The notes under the pieces are model-generated. The model was not told the origin of the DNA. It made no database searches and was given only the letters and a program-made list of their open reading frames with translations. Both the position numbers and the translations under genes were made by a program. A stretch of DNA of 64,000 nucleotides from an uncultured Clostridia bacterium. GTDB lineage: Bacteria > Bacillota > Clostridia > Peptostreptococcales > Anaerovoracaceae. The DNA lies in assembly GCA_934271235.1 (NCBI GenBank), contig CAKQQT010000003.1, forward strand, positions 62,001-126,000. The letters are read 5' to 3'. Shown here one piece after another: positions 25,827-34,875 of the stretch; position 1 is the stretch's first letter; every line of letters starts with the position of its first letter.

Positions 25827-26345
25827 TTATGCTGTAATGTCCGGAAATATCCTTTTTGCGTTTTCATAATTCGACTGGTCAAAAAGCACGATATAGACCT
25901 GCATCTCCTGCGTGTTCCCCTGCTCCTCCAGACACGCGCGGATCGTCTCCACCGCCACACACAGCGCCTGGTCTTTCGGATAGCCGTATACGCCCGCCGA
26001 GATCAGCGGAAACGCCACCGATTTGCAGCCATATTCCGCTGCAAGCGCAAGCGACCGGCGATAGCAGGATATCAGCTTGTCCTTTTCCCCATGCGCCCCA
26101 TTGCACCAGATCGGCCCAACTGTATGGATCACATACTTGCAAGGCAGCTTGTAGCCATGCGTGATCTTCGCATCCCCGGTCTCGCAGCCGCCCAAAAGCG
26201 CGCATTCCTGCACCAGCTCCGACCCCGCCGCCCGGTGGATACAGCCGTCCACACCGCCGCCGCCAAGCAGCGAGTTGTTCGCAGCGTTGACAATCGCGTC
26301 CACGTTCATTTTGGTAATATCGTTTCTTACAATCTGTAATGGCAT
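25827..26345 (-). CDS. Macro-domain protein (MacroD-type ADP-ribosyl hydrolase)
   Basis: This 172-residue single-domain protein has [26 protein letters not shown], with the conserved Asn and the GGGGVD loop of MacroD-type enzymes, and [11 protein letters not shown] in the distal-ribose loop. Such enzymes remove ADP-ribose from proteins or O-acetyl-ADP-ribose. GGGAGGTGCAGG precedes the ATG, and it lies 20 bp after the AAA+ ATPase gene, so it ends that operon. ADP-ribose removal fits either stress response or defence. Confidence 0.92.
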   Translation of the reverse strand: MPLQIVRNDITKMNVDAIVNAANNSLLGGGGVDGCIHRAAGSELVQECALLGGCETGDAKITHGYKLPCKYVIHTVGPIWCNGAHGEKDKLISCYRRSLALAAEYGCKSVAFPLISAGVYGYPKDQALCVAVETIRACLEEQGNTQEMQVYIVLFDQSNYENAKRIFPDITA

Positions 26346-26366
26346 CCTGCACCTCCCTGTTTTTCT

Positions 26367-27854
26367 CTACACAAATGCCGCGTCTTCCGCGCGGATCTCC
26401 ATCAGCATCTCGTCCGTCAGATCCGCGTCTGCCACAGACGCCAGACGATTTGCCTGTCCGGCAAGGATCTTTTCAAACGCGTTCCGTACATCCCGCGCGT
26501 TAGCGAAGTTCGCGCCCCGGTTCTCATACAGAGCATGAAAATAGGTCCGCATCCGCTCGTCCGCTTCTTCCGTTACCGTCATGCCGGAATCCCGGCACAT
26601 CTTGCAAAAGATCTCGTGCAGCTGCGCGCCATCGTAATCTTCGAAGAAAAGCGTCTTGCTGAAGCGGGAACGCAGCCCCGGGTTGGAATTTAAAAAGTCC
26701 TCCCTCAGATCCGTATAACCCGCCGCGATCACGATCAGATCCCCGCGATTGTCTTCCATGGCTTTGAGAAGTGTCTCGATCGCCTCCTGCCCGTAATCCG
26801 ATTCGCTGCCTTTTTTGGCCAGCGCATAGGCCTCATCGATGAACAGAACGCCGCCCATCGCCCGCTTGATGACCTCTGCGGTCTTGATCGCCGTCTGCCC
26901 CACATAGCCGGCGACCAGCCCGGATCGATCCGTTTCGACCAAGTGGCCGCGGGAAAGTACCCCCAACGACCGGTAGATCTGCGCGACCAGCCGCGCCACC
27001 GTCGTTTTGCCGGTCCCCGGATTGCCCGAGAAAACCATGTGCAGCGAGCGTTCCGCCTGTCCGAGTCCGCGGTTTTCGCGGATCTTGCGGATCCGGACCA
27101 GATTGGCCATCGTCCGCACTTCCGCTTTGACATTCGCAAGCCCGATCAGGCTGTCGAGTTCCTGTAAAATCTCTTCAAGCGGCGGCTCATCAATGATCTC
27201 GTCAGGATCCGAAGCATCCACTTCATCCTTAATCAGATCCTCTTCATCCTCAAGCAGATCGTCTTCAAGCTCAGCGAATAGGTCCGCGAGCAAGTCGTAT
27301 TCCGGCTTTTCCCGGAACATCCGCCGCTTTCCATATGCGATCCTCGTAAAACAATCTTCCAGATTATATAGATAATCGTAGACCATAGCATGCCGTTTTC
27401 TTTTGTCCTCTTCGCAGAACGCGGCAGTGATCTGACCGAAACGTTCGAATAAACGGAGGATCCTGTTTTCTGCATCGTCCCTTACAGCGATCTGAATGTC
27501 CAGCGGAATGTATACATAGGCAGCGTTCTGTCGATTCCGCACATCCAGAAGTTCCATTTCTTCTTCGTTCAGATCCGCATCCAGCAGTTCGTTGATGATC
27601 TTCACGCCGCCAGGCAAAGCGCAGTCCAGCTCATACATGACCAGATAAGTTCCCATCCGGATCAGTTCACGTTTTAACACATCCCGTACGGTCAACGGAA
27701 CACGATCTGACAGTTCCTCCGTATCCGCTGCCTGTAAGCAGTCACACAGGCAGTACATTTCATTCAGCGATCTTTGAAAGTCCTGAATATCATCCTTTCT
27801 TTCGACTAGCAGCTGATAAAATGTTTCATTATCGAATCCATCGTTCAAATCCAT
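26367..27854 (-). CDS. AAA+ ATPase of the CbbX/SpoVK family
   Basis: This 495-residue protein has a helical, acidic N-terminal half (residues 1-235) and a CbbX-type AAA+ domain. Walker A is GNPGTGKTT (near 280), followed by the pore-loop region GYVGQTA, Walker B GVLFIDEAYAL and an arginine-finger region, NPGLRSRF. CbbX/SpoVK/EccA ATPases remodel protein complexes. It lies between two small unknown genes and a macro-domain gene in one operon. The long N-terminal region probably defines the client, which is unknown. Confidence 0.9.
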   Translation of the reverse strand: MDLNDGFDNETFYQLLVERKDDIQDFQRSLNEMYCLCDCLQAADTEELSDRVPLTVRDVLKRELIRMGTYLVMYELDCALPGGVKIINELLDADLNEEEMELLDVRNRQNAAYVYIPLDIQIAVRDDAENRILRLFERFGQITAAFCEEDKRKRHAMVYDYLYNLEDCFTRIAYGKRRMFREKPEYDLLADLFAELEDDLLEDEEDLIKDEVDASDPDEIIDEPPLEEILQELDSLIGLANVKAEVRTMANLVRIRKIRENRGLGQAERSLHMVFSGNPGTGKTTVARLVAQIYRSLGVLSRGHLVETDRSGLVAGYVGQTAIKTAEVIKRAMGGVLFIDEAYALAKKGSESDYGQEAIETLLKAMEDNRGDLIVIAAGYTDLREDFLNSNPGLRSRFSKTLFFEDYDGAQLHEIFCKMCRDSGMTVTEEADERMRTYFHALYENRGANFANARDVRNAFEKILAGQANRLASVADADLTDEMLMEIRAEDAAFV

Positions 27855-27887
27855 GCGTATCCTCCCTCATCCCGCGTAAACGAAAAA

Positions 27888-28385
27888 TCAAAACCAGAAG
27901 CGCGCGAAGCGCAGTACGATCCGATGGATCTGTTCATGACTCGGAAGCGACATTTTTTCCGAAAAGCTTTTCTTACCCGAAAAGCCCTGATCAACGCTCA
28001 CTTCCGCATGATAGCCGATCAGATCGTCACGCATGTTATATGCCAGGATATACAGCAAAAGATCTTCCGAGCAGTTTCCGGAATAGCTCCCGTCAATCTT
28101 TAATTGCGTACATCCGTTTTTCTCCGATTCTTTTTTGATAGTACATTTCACCGTTGGGATCTCGATTTTCGCAGCTTCGTCAATCTCTTCGAAATCTTCA
28201 AGATCATCCGTCTGCTCCAGTCCGCTCATGATCTTTATATTCTCTTTGGGAATTTTCTCTCCGACTTTTAACGAGGAAAGCTCCACCGGTTCCAGATTCA
28301 AAAAAGGTCCCACGATATAAAGGGAAATGAACGGGTCCGCATCGGCCGTTGGCTCCGAAAAGTTTGTGTTTTTAGGATCTTTCAT
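27888..28385 (-). CDS. Hypothetical protein of the AAA+/macro-domain operon
   Basis: This 165-residue protein is not recognised. The middle is acidic (DDLEDFEEIDEAAK) and both ends are predicted beta-rich, with VKCTIKKESEKNG and LLLYILAYNMRDDLIGYHAEV. The ATG at 28385 is set by AAAGGCAGG upstream; a TTG at 28406 overlaps the previous gene. It shares general beta-sandwich character with its upstream neighbour, suggesting a pair acting with the AAA+ ATPase. Confidence 0.7.
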   Translation of the reverse strand: MKDPKNTNFSEPTADADPFISLYIVGPFLNLEPVELSSLKVGEKIPKENIKIMSGLEQTDDLEDFEEIDEAAKIEIPTVKCTIKKESEKNGCTQLKIDGSYSGNCSEDLLLYILAYNMRDDLIGYHAEVSVDQGFSGKKSFSEKMSLPSHEQIHRIVLRFARFWF

Positions 28386-28402
28386 ATGTTTCAGCCTGCC
28401 TT

Positions 28403-28771
28403 TCAATCATGATCGATCGGGATCACTTTGATGCGCGCAATGGGTGTATTCGGCTTCGAAAAGCGAAAAGAAAACGGATGTCCGTTAAAAAACCGCCTCG
28501 GATCGATCGTGGAAGTCTTGTATTCACCTCCAAAGCAAAGATTCTCTTCTTCAAAAAGGATGTCACCGTCTTCATCGTAGCAAATGCAGCAGAAGCATAT
28601 GCGGTTCTTCAGCCTCTGCGCGAATATTTCCCCGATAATGTTCATTTTACCGTATTCGTCTTCATATACATAAAAATACAGATCATCGATCCCAAATTTC
28701 TGTTCCAGCCCGTAATTCCGCTCGATCAACGAGCATTCCGGCTTTTTGATCCATATTCCGTTTTCCAGCAT
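28403..28771 (-). CDS. Hypothetical protein, first gene of the AAA+/macro-domain operon
   Basis: This 122-residue protein is not recognised. It has alternating hydrophobic strands (DDLYFYVYEDEYGKMNIIGEI, NRICFCCICYDEDGDILFEEE) ending in PIARIKVIPIDHD, a pattern often seen in beta-sandwich domains. AAGGAG lies 7 nt before the ATG. Directly upstream is the stop codon of a jetA remnant, so the operon begins inside a decayed Wadjet locus. Confidence 0.7.
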   Translation of the reverse strand: MLENGIWIKKPECSLIERNYGLEQKFGIDDLYFYVYEDEYGKMNIIGEIFAQRLKNRICFCCICYDEDGDILFEEENLCFGGEYKTSTIDPRRFFNGHPFSFRFSKPNTPIARIKVIPIDHD

Positions 28772-28785
28772 AACGTTTCTCCTTA

Positions 28786-28929
28786 TTCCTGATACAATTT
28801 GTATTTTAATTTATCATAATGCATGAAAAATGCGCTTAATGGCGCGATATCGGCTCGCACGATCCGCATTCAGATATTACACAGATTCTTTTCGCACTCC
28901 TACGCACGATTCCGGTTGGATGCTTCCCC
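28786..28929 (-). pseudogene. Relic of a Wadjet locus (jetA 5' fragment plus 3' end of a small gene)
   Basis: Bases 28786-28878 are nearly identical to 44667-44761 inside the intact jetA. On the minus strand they encode a jetA piece (YLNADRASRYRAIKRIF, then after a frameshift MHYDKLKYKLYQE and a stop). Bases 28900-28929 match 44954-44983, the 3' end of the small gene that precedes jetA, and still end in ASNRNRA-stop. Relative to the intact locus about 170 bp between the two pieces is deleted. Confidence 0.82.
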
Positions 28930-28987
28930 CCATTTCTAATTCTATCATAGATTCCTTAAAAAACAAAGTTCAAAACGAAATCGAACG

Positions 28988-29032
28988 AGGCTGTCGCGTT
29001 AACGGAAAATAACCGTTAGGTTGCAGCCCCTT
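28988..29032 (+). repeat. Left inverted repeat of a 734-bp segment
   Basis: This 45-bp element is an imperfect inverted copy of 29676-29721. It can itself fold: AACGG and CCGTT flank AAAATAA, inside outer arms GGCTGTCGC and GCAGCCCC. Confidence 0.8.
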
Positions 29033-29456
29033 TGCTATGCGATAAAAGCCTGCAGCAAAGATACCAACAGTGTGATTCGGGGTCACATCGCCCCACAGCT
29101 TAACATTTTTTACATATTCTTTTTTTGTGCCGCTTTTTGAGTAAAAAACCGCAAGAAGATGTAACGGCAGTGAGGCGGAGACACTTTTGCAGCTCTGGAT
29201 CAGCCAGATTGACTGCGGAGCAGGGGAAAAACGCGCACAAAACTGTGTCGAAGACGGTCGAAAGCGGTCAGAAAAAGTCGAAAAGAGGGAGCCGCAAGGA
29301 ATGCGCACAAATTTGACGCAGATCCAAAGCGAGGAGCGTTGCATCTTTTTGACGAAAACGAGGCAAAATGGGAGCTGCAAAAAGAAAATGTAAAAAAAAA
29401 CAAATCAGCAAAAACAAGAGCCCGAAAAAACTCGGAAGACGTTGCCGGCCAGCAAA

Positions 29457-29579
29457 TGTGTCGGCTGCAAGAAATGCGAAGAAGTATGTCCGCAGCATCT
29501 GCCGATTGTCGAGCTCCTGTGCAATAAGATTGACGACGAGCTTTGGGCAGCAAACTCAGATTCCAAGCTGCACAGATGA
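29457..29579 (+). pseudogene. C-terminal 4Fe-4S fragment of an aldo/keto reductase
   Basis: One frame encodes CVGCKKCEEVCPQHLPIVEL followed by about 20 residues and a stop codon. This is the Fe-S tail of the ferredoxin-containing aldo/keto reductase family, without the TIM-barrel. No start or ribosome site precedes it in frame. It lies inside the inverted-repeat segment and is followed by a terminator, so it is a remnant. Confidence 0.7.
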
Positions 29580-29622
29580 CATCCGAACTGTAGGACCTGA
29601 AAAAAATCAGTATTTTACACAC

Positions 29623-29656
29623 ACTCGAGGAAAGACGATTTCCTCGAGTATGTTTT
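29623..29656 (+). terminator. Terminator after the aldo/keto reductase fragment
   Basis: ACTCGAGGAAA (29623-29633) pairs with TTTCCTCGAGT (29639-29649) around a 5-nt loop, followed by ATGTTTTT. Confidence 0.75.
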
Positions 29657-29675
29657 TGGTGCTTTAGTGGAAAAT

Positions 29676-29721
29676 AAGGGGCTGCGCCCTAACGGTTATT
29701 TTCCGTTAATGCGACAGCCCT
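29676..29721 (+). repeat. Right inverted repeat of a 734-bp segment
   Basis: This is the inverted partner of 28988-29032. The element ends about 80 bp before the stop of the AGCS symporter gene. Between the two repeats, apart from the Fe-S fragment, I see no gene (29033-29456 holds none). Confidence 0.8.
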
Positions 29722-29802
29722 GCATGGTGTTTGATTAATTGTCTGCTCGGTTCCAGCCGCGTATCTCCACTGGCTTTTCTCGACAAAGCAGCTCTTGCGG
29801 CA

Positions 29803-31191
29803 TTATTTGTGCCTTTTGGATTCCTTATATACAGGGAGCACAGCGTCCCAGTATTCTTTCTTGAGGCTTACAACTTCCTTGCTGAGAAGAAGAATTGCAA
29901 TAAGGTTAATGAATACCATGATTCCGTTGAAGGTATCTGCCAGATCCCATGCAAATCCCAATGTGGTCTGCGAACCGATTACGATTGTAATAATCCATAA
30001 CACACGAATATATTTTCTGCAACCTTCACCGAAAACAAACTCTCCGGCACGCTCTGCATAGTTATATACCGTAATGAGGCAGGAATATCCGAAAAGAATA
30101 ACCGCGCCTAAGCATACATATCCGCCGACATTGCCCGGAAGCATTTTATCAAATGCCGCCATTGTCAAAGCCGCCCCATCCAGGCCTGTATTCCACAGTC
30201 CCGAAAGAACGATGGCAATTCCTGAAACGCTGCACACCAGAACCGTATCCAGGAAAACTTCTACCGGTCCCCAGCAAGCCTGCTCTGCGGCCATCTTAAC
30301 CTTAGCATTTGAGTGAACCATGGCAGCTGTACCCATGCCGGCTTCGTTGGAGAACATGCCACGTGCAAAGCCATATCGGATACACATGAAAATGGTTCCT
30401 ACTGCACCACCGGTAACGCTTGCAGGGGAAAACGCACCTTCAACAATCTGAACGATTGCTGCAGGAACCTCTGTAATGTTTAAAACAATGATCGCAAGTC
30501 CTGCAAGAATGTAGGAGCCTGCCATAATCGGCGATAAAAGTTCGCACACGCGCCCTACACGCGCAACACCGCCGAAAATAACGATTGCTACCGTTACAGC
30601 AAGAATTATGCCGCAAACCAACGTATTTAATCCAAACCTTGCTTCAACCGCCAAGGCAATGGTGTTTGTGTCGACAATCGCTCCGACAATAAAGTATACG
30701 ATTATAACAATAATTGCGAATATAATGCCCAGCCATTTTTGACCAAGACCTTTGGCTATGTAGTACATTGCCCCGCCGCTGACTGAACCATCCGGATTAA
30801 TTTGCCTGTATTTGATGCCTAAAGCGATTTCGGCAAACTTTGATGACATACCGATGAAGGCCGCAATTACCATCCAAAACAGCGCTCCCGGACCTCCCAT
30901 TACCAGCGCAGTTGCCACACCTGCAATATTTCCCGAACCTACGATTGCGGAAACCGAAATCATCGCAGCTTGGAAGGAAGACAATTCCCCCGGTTCTTTT
31001 CTTTCCTCTTCTTCGCGTTTGCTGAATGCTTTTTTAACCGTAGACCAAACCATAAATCCGATGTTTCTGAACTGCGGCGCACCTAAGCGGACCGTGTAAA
31101 AGATACCGGTAAAAAGAATCAGTGCAATGATTGGTACACCCCATACAAATCCATTAACAGCATCGTTGATTTTATAAATCATATCTAACAT
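29803..31191 (-). CDS. AGCS-family sodium:alanine (amino acid) symporter
   Basis: This 462-residue membrane protein has 10-11 helices and AGCS signatures: FQAAMISVSAIVGSGNIAGVATAL, GGPGALFWMVIAAFIGMSSKFAE and RGMFSNEAGMGTAAMVHSNAK. It takes up alanine, glycine or related amino acids with Na+. AAAGGAG lies 10 nt before the ATG. Its promoter is of the sigma-54 type, and the adjacent two-component genes probably control it in response to an extracellular amino acid. Confidence 0.95.
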   Translation of the reverse strand: MLDMIYKINDAVNGFVWGVPIIALILFTGIFYTVRLGAPQFRNIGFMVWSTVKKAFSKREEEERKEPGELSSFQAAMISVSAIVGSGNIAGVATALVMGGPGALFWMVIAAFIGMSSKFAEIALGIKYRQINPDGSVSGGAMYYIAKGLGQKWLGIIFAIIVIIVYFIVGAIVDTNTIALAVEARFGLNTLVCGIILAVTVAIVIFGGVARVGRVCELLSPIMAGSYILAGLAIIVLNITEVPAAIVQIVEGAFSPASVTGGAVGTIFMCIRYGFARGMFSNEAGMGTAAMVHSNAKVKMAAEQACWGPVEVFLDTVLVCSVSGIAIVLSGLWNTGLDGAALTMAAFDKMLPGNVGGYVCLGAVILFGYSCLITVYNYAERAGEFVFGEGCRKYIRVLWIITIVIGSQTTLGFAWDLADTFNGIMVFINLIAILLLSKEVVSLKKEYWDAVLPVYKESKRHK

Positions 31192-31269
31192 ACTTGGACT
31201 CTCCTTTCATAAAAGCGATAACTACAACTTCTGTAAGTTCTCTAATCCGTACCCTTTGTTAACACATAA

Positions 31270-31285
31270 AGCAAAACACATGCCA
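31270..31285 (-). promoter_or_regulatory. Sigma-54 promoter of the AGCS symporter gene
   Basis: The minus strand reads TGGCATGTGTTTTGCT: the invariant GG and GC are 10 bp apart and only one core base differs from TGGCACG. The predicted start lies about 68 nt before the ATG. Confidence 0.88.
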
Positions 31286-31398
31286 ACATTTCTTTCATTG
31301 ACACTCACAGGTCACATTTGTGCTAAGAGACCGCAAAAAAAGCGCATAAGCAAGTTTTCCTGCCTATACGCTGCAATCTTGCCTTTATAAATCCGAGG

Positions 31399-31457
31399 GT
31401 GAAAAAATCTGCATGGTGTGAAAAAAATTTCACCTCAATGTGTGCACTTTTTTTCAC
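31399..31457. promoter_or_regulatory. Three 16-bp activator sites upstream of the AGCS promoter
   Basis: GTGAAAAAAATTTCAC (31418-31433) and GTGCACTTTTTTTCAC (31442-31457) end in GTG and CAC, and GTGAAAAAATCTGCAT (31399-31414) is a third, weaker copy. They lie 114-172 bp upstream of the -24 box, the usual place for NtrC-class activator sites, and next to the gene of such an activator. Confidence 0.75.
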
Positions 31458-31462
31458 TGCGC

Positions 31463-32863
31463 TTATGTATCCCGTTGGATATGATATTCGGAAAGTTTAT
31501 TCCAAAGCTGCCGTTTTGTAATTTGAAGAAGACCTGCCGCAGCAGTCACATTACCACCGGTATGCTTTAATGCCTCTTCAATATATTGTTTTTCAAATTC
31601 CGCACGTGCCTCACGCAGACAGGCAAAGGATGCGGCGTCTTGCCTCGACCCTTCCTTGACTGCCACACAGCGGTCATCCGTAAGAGTCTGAGGAAAGCTT
31701 CCCCGCAAAATTTCCCCTTCGTTGAGTGCAACCATTCTCTCCAAAACATTTCGAAGTTCTCGGATATTCCCGGGGTAATCGTAAGCAAGCAATGCTTCCA
31801 TTGTCTCCGGGGCAACCGAGGTGATTTGCTTTTTTTGATCCACGCAAATTCGCTGCAGAAAATACGGAATTAACAGCGGAAGATCCGCGGTTCGTTCTCG
31901 CAGCGGGGGAATGGTAATCGTAAGTGTGTTGATTCGGTAAAAAAGATCTTCACGGAACTGCTGTGCTGCAATCTCAGCCTGTAAATCTTTATTTGTCGCA
32001 CAAATCAGTCTTAAATCCAACTCTATCGGCGAGTTGCTGCCCACACGTTCAATTGTTCGGCTTTCCAGTGTACGAAGAAGTTTTCCTTGGACGCTCAGCG
32101 GCAGATCTCCTATTTCATCCAAAAATAATGTCCCGTGGTTTGCCTCCTCAAAACGACCGATTCGACGGCCCACCGCACCGGTAAAGGAACCTTTTTCATG
32201 CCCAAACAGTTCGGACTCGATAGTTCCCGCTCCAAAAACCTGACAGTTTACGGGAATTAAAGGATGCTTTCTACGTGCACTGAGTCGATGGATGTATTTT
32301 GCCAGCACCTCTTTTCCTGTTCCGGATTCTCCCAGGAGAAGGATATTTATGCTCGACCCCGCTGCTTTTTGACATGTTTCCAAAACCCGTCGAAATTCCG
32401 GAGTGCGGGTATCTAAAAACAAATCATCTCCTTCACCTTGCTGCTGCAGGAGAATCTGATTCGCCTTTTCCAAAGTTTTGATTCTCACCATTCGATTGAT
32501 ATCAATAAGCAGGCCCTCCGGGTCACTGCTCTTTATGAAGTACCCTGTTGCCCCATATTTCATCGCTTGAACGGCGCTCTCAATTGAGCCGAAGGCAGTC
32601 ATAACCATCAGTTCTATTGCGGGGTATTCGCTCTTCACTTTTTGAATCAAAGTCAGCCCATCCATCCCCGGCATCTTCAGATCTGTCATAACCAAATCGA
32701 TTTCGTTTTCCGCCAGCATGTTCAATGCAGTCTGTCCGTCAGAACAAGTTAATATCTGAAATCCGTTTCGTGAAAGAATCATTGAAAAAGCCCTTTGGTA
32801 TTCAATTTCATCGTCCACTATGAGAATGCAAAAATCTCTGTTTGCAATATCTGTGTTATTCAT
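31463..32863 (-). CDS. Sigma-54-dependent response regulator (NtrC family)
   Basis: This 466-residue regulator has a receiver domain with ILIVDDE and phospho-acceptor Asp 61 (MTDLKMPG). The AAA+ domain has Walker A GESGTGKE near residue 181 and a GSFTGA sigma-54 loop near 226. The C-terminus carries a Fis-type helix-turn-helix (TAAAGLLQITKRQLWNKL). Phosphorylation by the sensor kinase encoded upstream (4-bp overlap) should activate the AGCS symporter promoter. GSFTGA in place of GAFTGA is a known tolerated variant. Confidence 0.95.
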   Translation of the reverse strand: MNNTDIANRDFCILIVDDEIEYQRAFSMILSRNGFQILTCSDGQTALNMLAENEIDLVMTDLKMPGMDGLTLIQKVKSEYPAIELMVMTAFGSIESAVQAMKYGATGYFIKSSDPEGLLIDINRMVRIKTLEKANQILLQQQGEGDDLFLDTRTPEFRRVLETCQKAAGSSINILLLGESGTGKEVLAKYIHRLSARRKHPLIPVNCQVFGAGTIESELFGHEKGSFTGAVGRRIGRFEEANHGTLFLDEIGDLPLSVQGKLLRTLESRTIERVGSNSPIELDLRLICATNKDLQAEIAAQQFREDLFYRINTLTITIPPLRERTADLPLLIPYFLQRICVDQKKQITSVAPETMEALLAYDYPGNIRELRNVLERMVALNEGEILRGSFPQTLTDDRCVAVKEGSRQDAASFACLREARAEFEKQYIEEALKHTGGNVTAAAGLLQITKRQLWNKLSEYHIQRDT

Positions 32864-34875
32864 TCCGTTTTTTCCCCCTGCTTTGCTTCTGTTTTCGGAA
32901 GTCGAACAATAAAATGCGCTCCTTCCTTGTACTCATTGTTTAGCCGGATTGTTCCTCCCAAATTTTCGAGTTCGCTGCTGACAGTATAAAGTCCCAGCCC
33001 GGTTCCGTAATCTTTTGTTGTAAAAAACGGCAGGAACAACGATTCCGCGTTTTCAGGGGAAATGCCGGGTCCGTTATCAATCACATCGATTCGCAATTCG
33101 CTGTTATCCGCTGCCACTTTGCATTTTATCCATTTCTCGTCTTTTTCCGACATTCCCAAAGCATCCACTGCATTGTTAAATAAATTTATAAGCGTTATTT
33201 TTAAGATTTCTTCACTGGTGTGGAATTTAATTTCCTCCGGACATTCCACAAAAATACGGATATTTTTCTTTTCCATTTTGGTCTTTTCCAATGCTGCAAT
33301 GCTTTGCATCATTGCGTAAACATTTATCAAAGAAAGCTTTTCGTCACTGATTCTTGAAAAATTCAGCAGGTTTTCAATGAGCCCGTTGATGCGGTCCGTC
33401 GATTCTCCGATAATTTGCAATGCGTGAGATGTCACCTCGTCCGATTCCACACTGTAATTCAGAATGTAAGTATAATTTTTGATTAGACCCAGAGGATTGC
33501 GGATTTCATGTGCCAAACCGGCAGAAAGCTGCCCCACCGCACTCATCTTGCTTTCTTGTCTGAGCCGACGTTCCGTCAATGTTTTTTCGGTTTGGTCTTC
33601 AATCACAACAAGCTGACGATCATCCATCGCATTTAACTGCCGGACAAACACCGTATAGTATCTTCCCTGGAAAATGTGAACCTGCGCCGTGTTTTCTGCT
33701 TTTTTGTATTCTGCAAGCAAAGTCTCAAGCAGAGGTACTTCATCCATCTTTTTGCCAATCAAAAGTTCCGGGGTGCTTTGCAGCACATCGATTGCCATGC
33801 GGTTAGCATCAATAATTATGCCCTCGCGATTGACTACAAACAGCAAAGCATGAATATTGTCAATGATTGTACGCTGACTGTCCTTTTGCAACTGAATTTC
33901 TCTGGTTCGCGCTTCTATTTTTTTGTCCATGATACTCTGCCAAAAGAAGAATCCAAGAAGAATCATGACTGCCGCAGCCGTCACAAACGGAAGCCACCGC
34001 ATGGCATTGATATCCGTAATTACGGGAGCCGAACTGTCGAACCATTTCTTCTGCCCCTGTACAAGAATATTTTTCTTTTTTAGGTTCAGGATTCCTTTAT
34101 TTAAGATTGAAAGCAGCTGCGTGTCATCTTTTCGGACAGCAAAAGTAACGTTTTGCTCATAGAGCCCTTCACCGATTTCGCGTATTGCGGATTTTTGGTC
34201 TTTTTCTTTGGCGTAGTACTCGATGACGGTTTCATCCCCCGCTGCTGCATCCACATTCTTGCCAAGCAGCATGTCCAAAGCCTCGGTCATATCTCTCACC
34301 AAAACATAGGTATTCCCGGTTATGCTTTCCGGGTATGTCCGGTGAAAAAATTCCACTGCATAGTCATCTTCAATCAGTGCTATTTTCTTATTTTCCAGTT
34401 CATCAATGGCGTTCAAGTCTTTACGGCCCGCATTGGTTATTACAATTCCTCTGAGACGGTAAAGCGGTTGTGTGACCGCATATTTTTTTGCACGCTCCGG
34501 TGATTCAAAAAGATCGCTCATGTCTATCGTCTTTGCGTCAAGCGAATTCATAATTTCGTTGAAAGGAAATGCCGCAAAATTTACATTGACCCCAAGCTCA
34601 ATTGAAAGGGCCGTCATATAGTCAACCAAAAGACCTTCATTCTGCCCATCTTCTTCATTGGTAAAAGTAAGCGGAGGAGCTTTCCAGTCCATGCCATATA
34701 CGATTGTCTTTTTTTCGTTCAAATATGCTTGCTCCTCATTGGTCAGCGGCATCGAATAGCGCACATAATCTATGGGTGAAATATCGAATTGTTGATAAGC
34801 AATCGCCGTAAATCCTATCAGTGCCGACACCAAAACCAGTATGCTTCGAATTATGAGTTTCTTTTTTCTTAACAT
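32860..34875 (-). CDS. Sensor histidine kinase with solute-binding, PAS and kinase domains
   Basis: This 671-residue membrane kinase has an N-terminal helix and an extracellular family 3 solute-binding domain (about 30-285; GLLVDYMTALSIELGVNVNFA, DMSDLFESPERAKKYAVTQPLY). A second helix lies near 300-320, followed by a PAS domain (about 345-435), the phospho-acceptor His in AGLAHEIRNP near 457, and an ATPase domain with NLFNNAVDAL, DNGPGI and GTGLGLYTVSSEL. It probably binds an amino acid outside the cell and phosphorylates the adjacent regulator. ATG 34875 is set by GGAGG 7 nt upstream. Confidence 0.95.
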   Translation of the reverse strand: MLRKKKLIIRSILVLVSALIGFTAIAYQQFDISPIDYVRYSMPLTNEEQAYLNEKKTIVYGMDWKAPPLTFTNEEDGQNEGLLVDYMTALSIELGVNVNFAAFPFNEIMNSLDAKTIDMSDLFESPERAKKYAVTQPLYRLRGIVITNAGRKDLNAIDELENKKIALIEDDYAVEFFHRTYPESITGNTYVLVRDMTEALDMLLGKNVDAAAGDETVIEYYAKEKDQKSAIREIGEGLYEQNVTFAVRKDDTQLLSILNKGILNLKKKNILVQGQKKWFDSSAPVITDINAMRWLPFVTAAAVMILLGFFFWQSIMDKKIEARTREIQLQKDSQRTIIDNIHALLFVVNREGIIIDANRMAIDVLQSTPELLIGKKMDEVPLLETLLAEYKKAENTAQVHIFQGRYYTVFVRQLNAMDDRQLVVIEDQTEKTLTERRLRQESKMSAVGQLSAGLAHEIRNPLGLIKNYTYILNYSVESDEVTSHALQIIGESTDRINGLIENLLNFSRISDEKLSLINVYAMMQSIAALEKTKMEKKNIRIFVECPEEIKFHTSEEILKITLINLFNNAVDALGMSEKDEKWIKCKVAADNSELRIDVIDNGPGISPENAESLFLPFFTTKDYGTGLGLYTVSSELENLGGTIRLNNEYKEGAHFIVRLPKTEAKQGEKTE

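Noticed and set aside
28970..29380. 136-codon minus-strand frame and several plus-strand frames inside the inverted-repeat segment
   Set aside because: They cross the hairpin end of the repeat or lack ribosome sites; only the short Fe-S frame has recognisable sequence.
31192..31269. Glycine riboswitch before the AGCS symporter
   Set aside because: The leader from the sigma-54 start is only about 70 nt and shows no paired aptamer structure.
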